DNA of 64,000 bases, taken from assembly GCF_040645615.1 (NCBI RefSeq), contig NZ_JBEYYO010000020.1, positions 1 to 64,000 of the forward strand. The letters are read 5' to 3'. The position numbers were made by a program, and so were the translations under genes. This document shows positions 48,790-57,490 of this stretch, one piece after another. Position 1 is the first letter of the stretch. Every line of letters starts with the position of its first letter. Source of the DNA: Glycomyces sp040645615 (GTDB lineage Bacteria > Actinomycetota > Actinomycetes > Mycobacteriales > Micromonosporaceae). The notes under the pieces are model-generated. The model saw only the letters and a program-made list of their open reading frames with translations, was not told where the DNA came from and did no database searches.

Positions 48790-49755
48790 TTACGCGGTCA
48801 GCAGTGACTCGGCGGCCAGGGTGCGAGCGTAGAGGACGCGGCGGCCCACGCGGTGGCGCGAGACCAGCCCGGCCCGGTGCAGGAGCCCGAGCTGCTGGGA
48901 GACCCCGCCGGGGGTCAGGTCGCAGCGCCGGGCCAGGTCGATCGTCGCCGCGGGTTCGGCCAGCGCGGCCAGGAGCGCGGCGCGGGTCGGGCCGAGAACT
49001 CCGGCGAGACCGGCCGCGGCGGCGGGGCGGCTCGGGGACTGCCACAAGAGGCCAAGGCCACGGGGCGGGTAGCGGACGGTGGGCTGCCAGGGCGCGGCGA
49101 CTACGGAGAAGACGCGTTCGCCACCGAAGACGGTGGGCACCAGCAGGAGTCCGCGGCCGCCGAGGACTTCGGCGACCTCGGCGAGGGGGTTGTCGATGCG
49201 GAGCGTCCCGGCCGGGTCCCAGGTGATCTGCGGGGCCAGGTCGGCGAAGAGCCGCTGCGCGCCGCCGTCGGCGAGCAGCCGGGAGCGGTGCAGCAGGTCC
49301 TGTTCGCAGAGGGTGCGGATGCGCGGCCACCAGGGCGCGAGCGCGGCGTCCCAGTAGCGGGCGATCTGGTCGGCGAGCTGGGCCATCCCGGCGTCGAGGT
49401 CGGCGCGGAACGCTTCGATCGCGGGCGTGGAGGGGAGCATGTCGAGGCCGGACCGGATGCGTTCGGGGGCGAGGCGGCGGGCGAGGGCCACTTCGGTGGC
49501 GAGGTCGGGGGTGGAGGTGGTGGGCGGCGGGGCCAGGAACGCGGGCAGGCCGCCGGTCGGGACCGGGACGAGGTCGTAGAGGAGTCGCAGGTCGAGGCCG
49601 TGCAGCCGGGCCGCGGCGCTGCGGGCCCAGCGGCGGTGGAGCACGTGCTCGCCGGGGGCCTTGAGGACCCGGATGCTGGCGGTGACCTCCCACAGAGGCG
49701 AGAGCGCGAAGCGGGTGTTGGCGAGATCGGCCACGGACAGCTGCAACTCGATCAT
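48790..49755 (-). CDS. ArsR-family transcriptional regulator with DUF5937-like N-terminal domain
   Basis: A 321-residue protein. Residues about 1-240 form an alpha-rich sensing region (LSVADLANTRFALSPLWEV at the start, as in DUF5937). The C-terminal 75 residues form a winged helix: LGPTRAALLAALAEPAATIDLARRCDLTPGGVSQQLGLLHRAGLV (in segments). It has no metal-binding Cys pair. It is divergent from the MFS transporter; TAAATT lies 6 nt before its ATG, inside an AT-rich palindrome, so autoregulation is expected. Confidence 0.88.
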   Translation of the reverse strand: MIELQLSVADLANTRFALSPLWEVTASIRVLKAPGEHVLHRRWARSAAARLHGLDLRLLYDLVPVPTGGLPAFLAPPPTTSTPDLATEVALARRLAPERIRSGLDMLPSTPAIEAFRADLDAGMAQLADQIARYWDAALAPWWPRIRTLCEQDLLHRSRLLADGGAQRLFADLAPQITWDPAGTLRIDNPLAEVAEVLGGRGLLLVPTVFGGERVFSVVAAPWQPTVRYPPRGLGLLWQSPSRPAAAAGLAGVLGPTRAALLAALAEPAATIDLARRCDLTPGGVSQQLGLLHRAGLVSRHRVGRRVLYARTLAAESLLTA

Positions 49756-49759
49756 GTCT

Positions 49760-49783
49760 TGAATTTAGCTCGGGCTGAATTCA
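49760..49783. promoter_or_regulatory. ArsR operator palindrome and leaderless -10 between regulator and MFS gene
   Basis: TGAATTTAGC-tcgg-GCTGAATTCA is an inverted repeat with one mismatch per arm, AT-rich in a G+C-rich region. On the minus strand it contains TAAATT (49767-49762), 6 nt before the regulator ATG, so a bound repressor would cover its -10. Confidence 0.65.
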
Positions 49784-49819
49784 TTGTCGCCTGGATCGGG
49801 TGGGTCGGAAGCTCGGCGG

Positions 49820-51052
49820 ATGACCACTCTCGCTTCCGTCGCCCGGTCGGACCGGCTGCGCGACAACCCGGACCTGCGGAACCTGTTCACGGCGGCCGCG
49901 GCCGCCAAGCTCGGCACCCATGTGGCCTACGTGGCGGTGCCGCTCATCGCCGTCCAGTCACTCGGCGCGGGTGCCGCGGAGGTCGGGGCGCTCGCGGCGC
50001 TGGCCACTGCCGCGCACCTGCTGTTCGGGCTGCCCGCCGGGGCCTGGATCGACCGCAGTCGCAAGCGGCCCTTGATGGTCGCCGCGGATCTGGCTCGGGC
50101 GGCGCTGCTGGTGAGCGTCCCGGTCGCGTGGTGGTTCGGGGCGTTGACGATGTGGCAGCTGTACGCGGTGGTGTTCCTCGCCGGGGTCGGGACCACGGTG
50201 TTCGACATCGCGCAGCAGTCGCTGCTCCCGGCGGTGGTCGACCGCGAGCGGATCACCGGCGCGAACGCGCGGCTCGTGGCGCTGGACTCGGGGCTGACGG
50301 TCGGCGGCCGGGGCCTGGCCGGGTTCTTGGTCTCGCTCGTCGGCGCGCCGTTCGCGGTGCTGGTCAACGCGGCGGGCTACGTGTGGTCGGCGGTGTTCGT
50401 GCGGCGAGTCGGGGCCGAACCGGCCCCGACCGGGACGCCCGGATCACTCGCGGCCGAGATCCGCGGGGGCCTGCGGCACGTGTGGGGCCGACCGGCGCTG
50501 CGGGCGCTGGCGATCGCGGGCGCGGTGAACAACTTCTCGATCCAGATGTTCCTGGCGATGCTGCCGCTGGTGTGGATCGCCTCGGGGCTTCCGGCGTACG
50601 GGCTCGGGCTCATGCTGTCGGCCGGTGGCGTGGGCATCCTTGCGGGAGCGACCTTGGCGCGGCGGTTGCGCTCGCGGCTGGGCACCGCGAACACGCTGTG
50701 GGCGGCGGGAGCGATCGCCGGTCCCCCGGCGCTGTGCCTCACGGCGGTCGGACTGGACTGGGGCACCTGGCTCGCGGCGGCCGCTTGGGTGCTGGTGGGC
50801 GCGGTGGTCGGCATGGCGAACGTGATCGGCGTCAGCCTGCGTCAGCAGGTCACCCCGGACGAGCTGCTCGGCCGCATGACCGCGGTGTTCCAATTCGTGT
50901 TCATGGGCGCAGTGGCCCTCGGAGCGGTGGCAGCAGCGCTGATCGGCGAGTTCGCCTCCCCACGAACGGCGATCGCGGTCGGAGCGATCGGCATGGCACT
51001 CCAATGGCTCATCCTGTTCGCGGCCAGGCGCTCGCTGAGCGAGCACGCGTAG
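49820..51052 (+). CDS. Major facilitator superfamily transporter
   Basis: A 410-residue MFS protein with 11-12 hydrophobic helices. Motif A-like GAWIDRSRKRPLMV occurs after helix 2 (about residues 76-89), and QQSLLPAVVDRERITGANARL is typical of the enterobactin exporter/MdtG-like macrolide-efflux group. Substrate unknown; control by the divergent ArsR-type regulator suggests a stress- or drug-responsive exporter. ATG 49820 was preferred to an upstream start at 49784. Confidence 0.88.
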   Translation: MTTLASVARSDRLRDNPDLRNLFTAAAAAKLGTHVAYVAVPLIAVQSLGAGAAEVGALAALATAAHLLFGLPAGAWIDRSRKRPLMVAADLARAALLVSVPVAWWFGALTMWQLYAVVFLAGVGTTVFDIAQQSLLPAVVDRERITGANARLVALDSGLTVGGRGLAGFLVSLVGAPFAVLVNAAGYVWSAVFVRRVGAEPAPTGTPGSLAAEIRGGLRHVWGRPALRALAIAGAVNNFSIQMFLAMLPLVWIASGLPAYGLGLMLSAGGVGILAGATLARRLRSRLGTANTLWAAGAIAGPPALCLTAVGLDWGTWLAAAAWVLVGAVVGMANVIGVSLRQQVTPDELLGRMTAVFQFVFMGAVALGAVAAALIGEFASPRTAIAVGAIGMALQWLILFAARRSLSEHA

Positions 51053-51143
51053 CCGCGCTCGCGCGGTGGCGCGTGCCACCGCTCGACGAGCACGCGCGAC
51101 GCGAGCCACTCCGCCTGTCGCGATCCGGCACGCTCGCACGCAA

Positions 51144-51179
51144 AACGCCGCGGGCCCCCTTTCGGGGGCCCGCGGCGTT
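51144..51179. terminator. Bidirectional terminator of ssrA and the MFS gene
   Basis: A perfect 16-bp stem (aacgccgcgggccccc and complement) with loop TTTC stands 15 nt from the tmRNA 3' end. On the minus strand it is followed by TTGCG. Confidence 0.9.
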
Positions 51180-51193
51180 GTTCGGTTTTGTCG

Positions 51194-51567
51194 TGGTGGA
51201 GCTGCAGGGAATCGAACCCTGGTCCTCCGCGGCCTCTGTGAGGCTTCTCCGGGTGCAGTCCGCTGTGCCTTTTATCGAGCCCCGCCGATCACGCGGACGA
51301 GTCGGTGGGACGGGCTCTAATCGCCGAAGATCTCAGACGACGTCCCAGCGATCAAGACGTCGGCCCAGCATCCTTAAATGATGCCGCGAACCCAGAGCGG
51401 ATGCGCCCCTGGAGCGGCAACTACACCAGTCGCTTAGGCAGCGAGGGCGTAGTCAGTGCTTTTTGCGTTGGCACTTATTGGTTTCCAGCGTTGGTTTACG
51501 AGACGGCGCTGGCTTCCTCGACCCGCTTCCCTCACTTCAACATACGGAGTCGAAACCGATCAGCCCC
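51194..51567 (-). ncRNA. ssrA: tmRNA (transfer-messenger RNA)
   Basis: On the minus strand the RNA begins GGGGCTGATCGGTTTCGACT and ends GGTTCGATTCCCTGCAGCTCCACCA, the conserved tRNA-like ends of one-piece actinobacterial tmRNA. The tag-coding part at 51472-51434 reads GCC AAC GCA AAA AGC ACT GAC TAC GCC CTC GCT GCC then TAA, encoding ANAKSTDYALAA with the proteolysis-signal LAA end. The 3' CCA is encoded. Length is 374 nt. smpB lies 125 nt upstream on the same strand, the partner protein for ribosome rescue. Confidence 0.96.
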
Positions 51568-51691
51568 TTGATGCGTCCCCGCCGGGGCCGAGGCCCGCGA
51601 CGCGTCTGCGCGTTGAGTGAGTCTTTCACCCTGTTCAGTTGTGCTCGGTAATGCTACCCCGACACAACGACCGGGGGCCAGGCGATATTCC

Positions 51692-52204
51692 CTACCCGGC
51701 GCTGCCGCCGCGCTTGGCCGCGCGGCCCATGGCCTTCTCGATCTCGCGGTCGGACTCACGCTTGGCGATGGCCTGGCGCTTGTCGTAGTTCTTGCGGCCG
51801 CGCGCGAGCCCGAGCTCCATCTTGGCGTAGCCGTTCTGGAAGTACACCGAGAGCGGGACCAGCGTCAGGCCGGCCTCGTCGAGCTTGATCGCGAGCTTGG
51901 CGATCTCGCCGCGGTGCAGCAGGAGCTTGCGGATGCGCCGGGGCGGGTGGTTCGTCCACGTCCCGTAGTCGTACTCGGGGATGTGGAGGTTGTGGACGCG
52001 GGCCTCGCCGTTGTGGATCTCGGCGTAGGCGTCGACGATGTTGGCCTTGCCCTGGCGCAACGCCTTGACCTCGGTCCCCGAGAGGACCATGCCGGCCTCG
52101 TAGGTGTCCAGGATCTCGTAGTCGTGCCGGGCCTTGCGGTTGGTGGTCACGACCGAGCGCTCGGACCCCGAGTGCTTGACCTTCTCCTGCTGCTTCTTGG
52201 ACAC
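51692..52204 (-). CDS. smpB: SsrA-binding protein SmpB
   Basis: A 170-residue SmpB that carries tmRNA to stalled ribosomes. Conserved segments are ARHDYEILDTYEAGMVLSGTEVKALRQGKANI (in segments, about residues 26-56), HNLHIPEY, RKLLLHRGEI and the basic C-terminal tail GRKNYDKRQAIAKRESDREI. GTG 52204 has no ribosome-binding site but TAAGCT 6 nt upstream. Confidence 0.96.
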   Translation of the reverse strand: MSKKQQEKVKHSGSERSVVTTNRKARHDYEILDTYEAGMVLSGTEVKALRQGKANIVDAYAEIHNGEARVHNLHIPEYDYGTWTNHPPRRIRKLLLHRGEIAKLAIKLDEAGLTLVPLSVYFQNGYAKMELGLARGRKNYDKRQAIAKRESDREIEKAMGRAAKRGGSAG

Positions 52205-52210
52205 GGCCCA

Positions 52211-52216
52211 AGCTTA
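52211..52216 (-). promoter_or_regulatory. -10 element of a probable leaderless smpB promoter (TAAGCT)
   Basis: On the minus strand TAAGCT ends 6 nt before the smpB GTG. It lies in the 58-nt gap after the M23 peptidase stop. Confidence 0.5.
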
Positions 52217-52262
52217 ACGATCGAACACGCGTATGCGGAAGGCAATTTCGCCCGGCGCGAAC

Positions 52263-53522
52263 TCACCGGCACAGGCAGGACGGGAGGTACCCGATCGGGT
52301 TGACGCGTTCGCCGTTGACGCGGACCTCGAAGTGGAGGTGCGGGCCGGTGCTGTCGCCGGTGCTGCCGACCGCGCCGATCGCCTCGTCGCGGTCGACGTG
52401 CTCGCCGTTGGAGACCCAGATGCTCGACTGGTGCGCGTAGCAGGAGGTGATGCCGCCGCCGTGGTTGATGCAGGTCAGCTGGCCGTAGCCGGAGTTCCAG
52501 CCGGCGTAGACCACGGTGCCGGAGTCGGCGGCGTAGATCGTCGAGCCCGAACCGGCCGCGAAGTCGGTGCCGCCGTGGAGGCGGGAGGTCCCGTATATCG
52601 GGTGGCGGCGCCAGCCGTAGTCGGAGGACTTCCAGCCGTCGACCGGGAGCACGAACCCCGAGCCGGAGCTGCCCGAGGACGAGCCGCCGGAGTTCCCGGA
52701 GTTGCCGCCCGAATTGCCGCCGGAGTTGCGGTTGTCGGCGGCGGCGCGGCGCAGTTCCTCGGCGAGGCGGTCGGACTCGGCTTCGAGGTCGTCGTACTGG
52801 GACTGGGCCTGGTCCTCGGCGCTGCGGGCGACTTCGAGGGCGGCGGCCTGGTCGGTGACGAGCTGCTGCACGGTGAGCTGCGCGGCCTGGGCCTCGGCGT
52901 AGCGGACCTCGGCGTCGGCGAGGGCCTGGGCGGCGGCGGCCTCGGCGGCGACCGCCTCGTCCTCGGCGACCGCGGCGGCGTTCTCGGCGTTGCCGGCCTC
53001 GCGGCGGGCGAGGGTGACCTCTTCGACCGCGGCGTTCTTGCCGTTCATGAGGAATTCGAGATAGGTGAGGCCGTCGACGGCCTGCTGCGGGTCGCCCGAG
53101 GCGAGGATCGCGTCCACGGTGAGCAGTTCGACCCCTTGGGCGGTGGCCGAGAACAGGGAGGCGCGGGCCTCGCGGGCCTCGTCCACGGCCTCGCGCGCGG
53201 CCTCGTACTCGGCTTCGGCGACCGCGAGGGCCTCGCGGGCGGCCTCGGCTTCCCTTTCGGCCTGGGCGGCCTGGGCGTCGGCGGCGGCCACACGGCCCTC
53301 GGCCACGTTCACCTCGTGCTCGGCGCCGGGGAGGAGGGCCTCGGTCTCGGCCAGCACTTGACCGGCGGCGCGGACCTCTGCCGAGGCGTCCTCGAGCTGG
53401 GCGGCCATCTCGGCCTTCTCGCGCTCGACCGCGTCCAGTTCGGATTGCGAAGCCCCGTAACCGGGACTGCTCGCGGTGCCTGCCAGGAGCAGGACCGCGA
53501 GCAGCCATCCGATTCGCCTCAT
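52263..53522 (-). CDS. Secreted coiled-coil M23 (LytM) peptidase, EnvC/RipC-like
   Basis: A 419-residue exported protein. A signal peptide (MRRIGWLLAVLLLAGTASSPGYGA) precedes a long Ala/Glu-rich coiled coil (about residues 27-265), a Gly/Ser/Asn linker, and a C-terminal LytM domain. In the LytM domain HGGTDFAAGSGSTIYA (zinc His and Asp), GHGGGI-like NHGGGITSCYAH and GPHLHFEVRVNG (catalytic HxH) show intact metal ligands. Neighbouring ftsX and ftsE suggest that FtsEX pulls the coiled coil to activate it at septa, as known for EnvC, RipC or PcsB. Confidence 0.92.
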   Translation of the reverse strand: MRRIGWLLAVLLLAGTASSPGYGASQSELDAVEREKAEMAAQLEDASAEVRAAGQVLAETEALLPGAEHEVNVAEGRVAAADAQAAQAEREAEAAREALAVAEAEYEAAREAVDEAREARASLFSATAQGVELLTVDAILASGDPQQAVDGLTYLEFLMNGKNAAVEEVTLARREAGNAENAAAVAEDEAVAAEAAAAQALADAEVRYAEAQAAQLTVQQLVTDQAAALEVARSAEDQAQSQYDDLEAESDRLAEELRRAAADNRNSGGNSGGNSGNSGGSSSGSSGSGFVLPVDGWKSSDYGWRRHPIYGTSRLHGGTDFAAGSGSTIYAADSGTVVYAGWNSGYGQLTCINHGGGITSCYAHQSSIWVSNGEHVDRDEAIGAVGSTGDSTGPHLHFEVRVNGERVNPIGYLPSCLCR

Positions 53523-53602
53523 AGGCCCCGAATTTAGTCCATCTGCGACGGATATTCGAGGAGTTCGCAACTTGCGCCACGAACGGGTGAGAAGAACCTT
53601 CG

Positions 53603-54478
53603 CTAGACCTTGATGTTGAACCGCAAGGTGATCCACGCGGTGATCGCGCTGATGACCGCCGAGATCCCGATGAGGATCGGCAACATCATCAGGACCGCCT
53701 GGGTACTGATCGGCGGCATCAGACTGAACAGACCCTCGAACTGGCCCTCGATGAGCAGGAACTTCCCGGCGATGATCACGCCGAAGGCGAGGATCGAGCC
53801 GATCACGGCGGCGAAGACCGCTTCGAGGACGAACGGGGCCTGCACGAACCAGTTCGGGGCCCCGACCAGCTTCATGATCGCCACTTCGCGGCGCCGCGAG
53901 TAGGCGGCGACCTGGATCGTGTTGGCCACCAGCAGGAGCGTCGCCGCACCCTGGACCGAGGCGATGACCAGCGTCAGCTTCTGGAGACCGCCCAGGATGT
54001 CGAAGACCTGCTGGAGGATCTCGCGCTGGTTGGTCACCTGGTAGACGCCGTCGCGCTCGGCGAACTCGGCGATGAGCTTCTTGGCGTCGTTGATGTCGTT
54101 CATCTCGACGCGCCACGCCGACGGCAGGACCTGCGCGTCGACGGAGTTGACCAGCTCGGGAGTGTCCTTGAACGTGTCCTTGAAGCGGTCGAAGGCCTCT
54201 TCCTTGGACTCGTAGACCGCCCGTTTGACGTAAGGGCTGGCCTTGAGGTCCTCGCCGATCTGGTCCGAGACGGCCTGGTCGACGTCGCGGTCGAGGTAGA
54301 CCACCACTTCGAGGTTCGTCTGGTAGTACTCCTCGATCACGTCGACCTGGTTGTACAGCAGCAGGCCCGCGCCGAGCATCGTCAGCGAGACGGCCATGGT
54401 GATGATCATGGCGACGGTCATGGAGATGTTGCGCCACAGTCCGAGGAAGACCTCGGACATCACGTACTTCGCGCGCAT
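53603..54478 (-). CDS. ftsX: Cell-division ABC transporter permease FtsX
   Basis: A 291-residue FtsX with an N-terminal helix (about residues 17-41), a large extracellular loop (about 45-165) and three further transmembrane helices (AATLLLVANTIQVAAYSRRREVAIMKLVGAP near 176-206, read in segments; AVFAAVIGSILAFGVIIAG; and a C-terminal helix LMMLPILIGISAVISAITAW). It partners FtsE at the divisome and transmits its ATPase cycle to wall hydrolases. It starts 22 nt after the ftsE stop. Confidence 0.94.
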   Translation of the reverse strand: MRAKYVMSEVFLGLWRNISMTVAMIITMAVSLTMLGAGLLLYNQVDVIEEYYQTNLEVVVYLDRDVDQAVSDQIGEDLKASPYVKRAVYESKEEAFDRFKDTFKDTPELVNSVDAQVLPSAWRVEMNDINDAKKLIAEFAERDGVYQVTNQREILQQVFDILGGLQKLTLVIASVQGAATLLLVANTIQVAAYSRRREVAIMKLVGAPNWFVQAPFVLEAVFAAVIGSILAFGVIIAGKFLLIEGQFEGLFSLMPPISTQAVLMMLPILIGISAVISAITAWITLRFNIKV

Positions 54479-54500
54479 GTGCTCTAGTTCTGCCTTCCGC

Positions 54501-55181
54501 TTAGCCGTAGACGCCGCGAGCCTGGTCGCGGACGATCTGGCCGTTCTCGATCTCGATGACGCGACGGCGCATCTGGTTCACGATGTTGGAGTCGTGGGTG
54601 ACCATGAGGATGGTGGTACCCGTTCGGCTGATGCGGTCGAGGAGCCGCATGATCTCGATCGAGGTGTCGGGGTCGAGGTTACCGGTGGGCTCGTCGGCCA
54701 GCAGGAGCAGCGGGCGGTTGACGAACGCGCGGGCCACCGCGACGCGCTGCTGCTCGCCGCCGGAGAGCTCGTGCGGGTAGCGGTGCTCCTTGCCGCCCAG
54801 GCCCACGAGTTCGAGGACCTCGGGGACGACCCTGCGGGCGACCGAGCGCGGCTTGCCGATGACTTCGAGCGCGAACGCCACGTTCTCGGCGGCGGTGCGG
54901 TTCGGCAGCAGCCGGAAGTCCTGGAACACGCAGCCGATGCTGCGCCGGTAGGCCGGGACCTTCCAGCGGCGCAGCCGCGTCACGTCGGTGTCGCCGACGG
55001 AGATCTTGCCCTTGTCCGGGACTTCTTCGCGAAGCAGGAGCTTGATCATCGTGGACTTCCCCGCACCGGTCGGCCCGATGAAGAAGACGAACTCTCCCTT
55101 GTCGATGAAGACGTTCACGTCCTCCACCGACGGGCGGTTCGACCGGGGGTAGTGCTTGGTTACACCCTCAAGCTGAATCAC
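54501..55181 (-). CDS. ftsE: Cell-division ATP-binding protein FtsE
   Basis: A 226-residue ABC ATPase. Walker A GPTGAGKST is near residue 35, Q-loop CVFQDFRLLPNRTAAENVAF near 85, signature LSGGEQQRVAVARAFVNRP near 137 and Walker B LLLLADEPTGNLD near 157. GTG 55181 has no Shine-Dalgarno sequence but TAGACT 7 nt upstream. With ftsX and the M23 peptidase it forms a division-linked wall-remodelling set. Confidence 0.95.
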   Translation of the reverse strand: MIQLEGVTKHYPRSNRPSVEDVNVFIDKGEFVFFIGPTGAGKSTMIKLLLREEVPDKGKISVGDTDVTRLRRWKVPAYRRSIGCVFQDFRLLPNRTAAENVAFALEVIGKPRSVARRVVPEVLELVGLGGKEHRYPHELSGGEQQRVAVARAFVNRPLLLLADEPTGNLDPDTSIEIMRLLDRISRTGTTILMVTHDSNIVNQMRRRVIEIENGQIVRDQARGVYG

Positions 55182-55188
55182 GAGCCGG

Positions 55189-55194
55189 AGTCTA
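55189..55194 (-). promoter_or_regulatory. -10 element of a probable leaderless ftsE promoter (TAGACT)
   Basis: On the minus strand TAGACT ends 7 nt before the ftsE GTG, and no Shine-Dalgarno sequence occurs. Confidence 0.5.
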
Positions 55195-55502
55195 TCCGCC
55201 GAATGCCGGGGCCGTTCCAGCGGCTCCAGTACAAGCGTGGCATATTCCACGGTTTCGGACCCATATGTCACGCCCGTTCGGGGGTAACGACGCGATTTCG
55301 CCCGAACGGGGGAAGCGGTCATGGTCAGGCGGCCCATGCGAGACGGCGAAGCGTCACAGGGCGGCCACGCACGGAAGCGCGACGAGCCGCCGCAGCGCCG
55401 CCCGCGGCCGCCGGAGCCCGGCGACCGCGTCGTCGAGCCGTGTCCCGCCGCCGCGGCGCTGCACGGATACCGCGCCACCGGATCGTGAGGATCTCGCGGG
55501 GG
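55195..55502. other. 308-bp gap between ftsE and prfB with an inverted repeat
   Basis: CCCGTTCGGG (55273-55282) and CCCGAACGGG (55301-55310) are exact inverted complements 18 bp apart. I see no convincing gene and no T-rich terminator. The stretch holds the ftsE upstream region and the prfB trailer. Confidence 0.5.
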
Positions 55503-56618
<1,116 letters not shown>

Positions 56619-56626
56619 AACAGATC

Positions 56627-56632
56627 AGGGTA
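56627..56632 (-). promoter_or_regulatory. -10 element of a probable leaderless prfB promoter (TACCCT)
   Basis: On the minus strand TACCCT ends 8 nt before the prfB GTG, in the short gap after the PadR terminator. Confidence 0.45.
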
Positions 56633-56658
56633 CGCCTGTATTCGCGCTCATACGAAAC

Positions 56659-56689
56659 GGGACGCTGGACCTGTAAGGTCCGGCGTCCC
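56659..56689 (-). terminator. Terminator after the PadR-type gene
   Basis: gggacgctggacct pairs with aggtccggcgtccc (one G-T pair) around a 3-nt loop, 46 nt downstream of the PadR-type gene stop. Confidence 0.7.
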
Positions 56690-56734
56690 GCTCCGTGCTT
56701 GATCGTCGTAACCCGGCTCGTCCGGGCGTTTCGT

Positions 56735-57238
56735 CTATCGCTTCTTCAGCCAGCTGAGGGCCGAGCGGTGGTATCCGATGGCGAATTCCATCGCGATCGC
56801 CGCGTTCGGGTCCTCGTCCGCGTAGTCCTTCGCGGCGGCACGGGCCTCTGCCAAGGCCTCCTGGTGCTGCTCGGTCGCGTCGGCGAACATCTCCTCGGCG
56901 GTGTCCTTGGAGAGGTAGTCGAGGAAGGCGGTGCGCAGCGCGACCGGGTCGCGCAGCTGGCCGATCCGGGCCGGCTCGTTGAGCCAGCGGGTGAACGCCC
57001 GCTTGCCATTGGCGCTGATCGTGTACGGCACCGAGGCTCGGGGCCCGGGCTTGCCGACGCGGACGAGTCCGCCTTCGGCCAGCGCCGGGAGTTCGCGGTA
57101 GACCTGCGAGCGCGTCATGGTCCAGTACGGACCGAGGCGACGGGTCGCCTCTGCCATGAGTTGTCCGCCGGTCATCGGTCCTTCGTGTAGCAAGCCCAGC
57201 AATGCTGCTGAGGTCGCGTTGAGTTCTTTTCCTGCCAT
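56735..57238 (-). CDS. PadR-family transcriptional regulator
   Basis: A 167-residue PadR-like winged-helix protein. The N-terminal domain includes LNATSAALLGLLHEGPMTGGQLMAEATRRLGPYWTMTRSQVYRELPALAEGGLVRVGK (in segments, residues about 5-62), followed by a C-terminal Vir-like dimerisation helix region (EARAAAKDYADEDPNAAIAMEFAIGYHRSALSWL, in segments). The ligand is unknown and no target gene adjoins it; the nearest upstream gene reads away. ATG 57238 was preferred over a start at 57274. Confidence 0.88.
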   Translation of the reverse strand: MAGKELNATSAALLGLLHEGPMTGGQLMAEATRRLGPYWTMTRSQVYRELPALAEGGLVRVGKPGPRASVPYTISANGKRAFTRWLNEPARIGQLRDPVALRTAFLDYLSKDTAEEMFADATEQHQEALAEARAAAKDYADEDPNAAIAMEFAIGYHRSALSWLKKR

Positions 57239-57454
57239 GCCCGACAGGATGCCATGTGGAGCCGGTGATGACAAGTGGACAGCTCCAATGTGTCGATAGA
57301 GCGCGGCAATCGTCTATGGCATTGCGAGCTCGGGTTTCACTGTGAGCGTTGCGGATCGGTCGGAGCTGTGCTCGGGATTGCAACGCCTGTTCAGAGAATT
57401 CCAATCGTGTGATCCCCATCGCCCCCTTCGGAGCAGAGGACGGAGGGTTGTCTG

Positions 57455-57488
57455 TCGATCACGGATCATTATCGACTGTCGTGATCGA
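57455..57488 (-). terminator. Stem-loop after the Ser/Thr kinase gene
   Basis: TCGATCACG and CGTGATCGA are a perfect 9-bp inverted repeat with a 16-nt loop just past the kinase stop at 57491. The whole 57239-57490 gap is AT-richer than its surroundings and shows no gene. Confidence 0.5.
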
Positions 57489-57490
57489 TT

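Noticed and set aside
51194..51260. Separate tRNA gene at the GGTTCGATTCC / CCA-end sequence
   Set aside because: It is the tRNA-like 3' end of tmRNA; the matching 5' end lies 370 nt away.
48853..51381. Very long plus-strand frame spanning the ArsR gene, the MFS gene and part of tmRNA
   Set aside because: It is antisense to the ArsR gene and out of frame with the MFS protein, and no family resemblance is seen.
51066..51651. Small open frames inside the ssrA region
   Set aside because: They overlap tmRNA on the opposite strand; only the tag frame at 51472-51434 has support.
55265..55500. Possible small genes in the ftsE-prfB gap
   Set aside because: The frames lack ribosome-binding sites and recognisable sequence; the inverted repeat there is reported instead.
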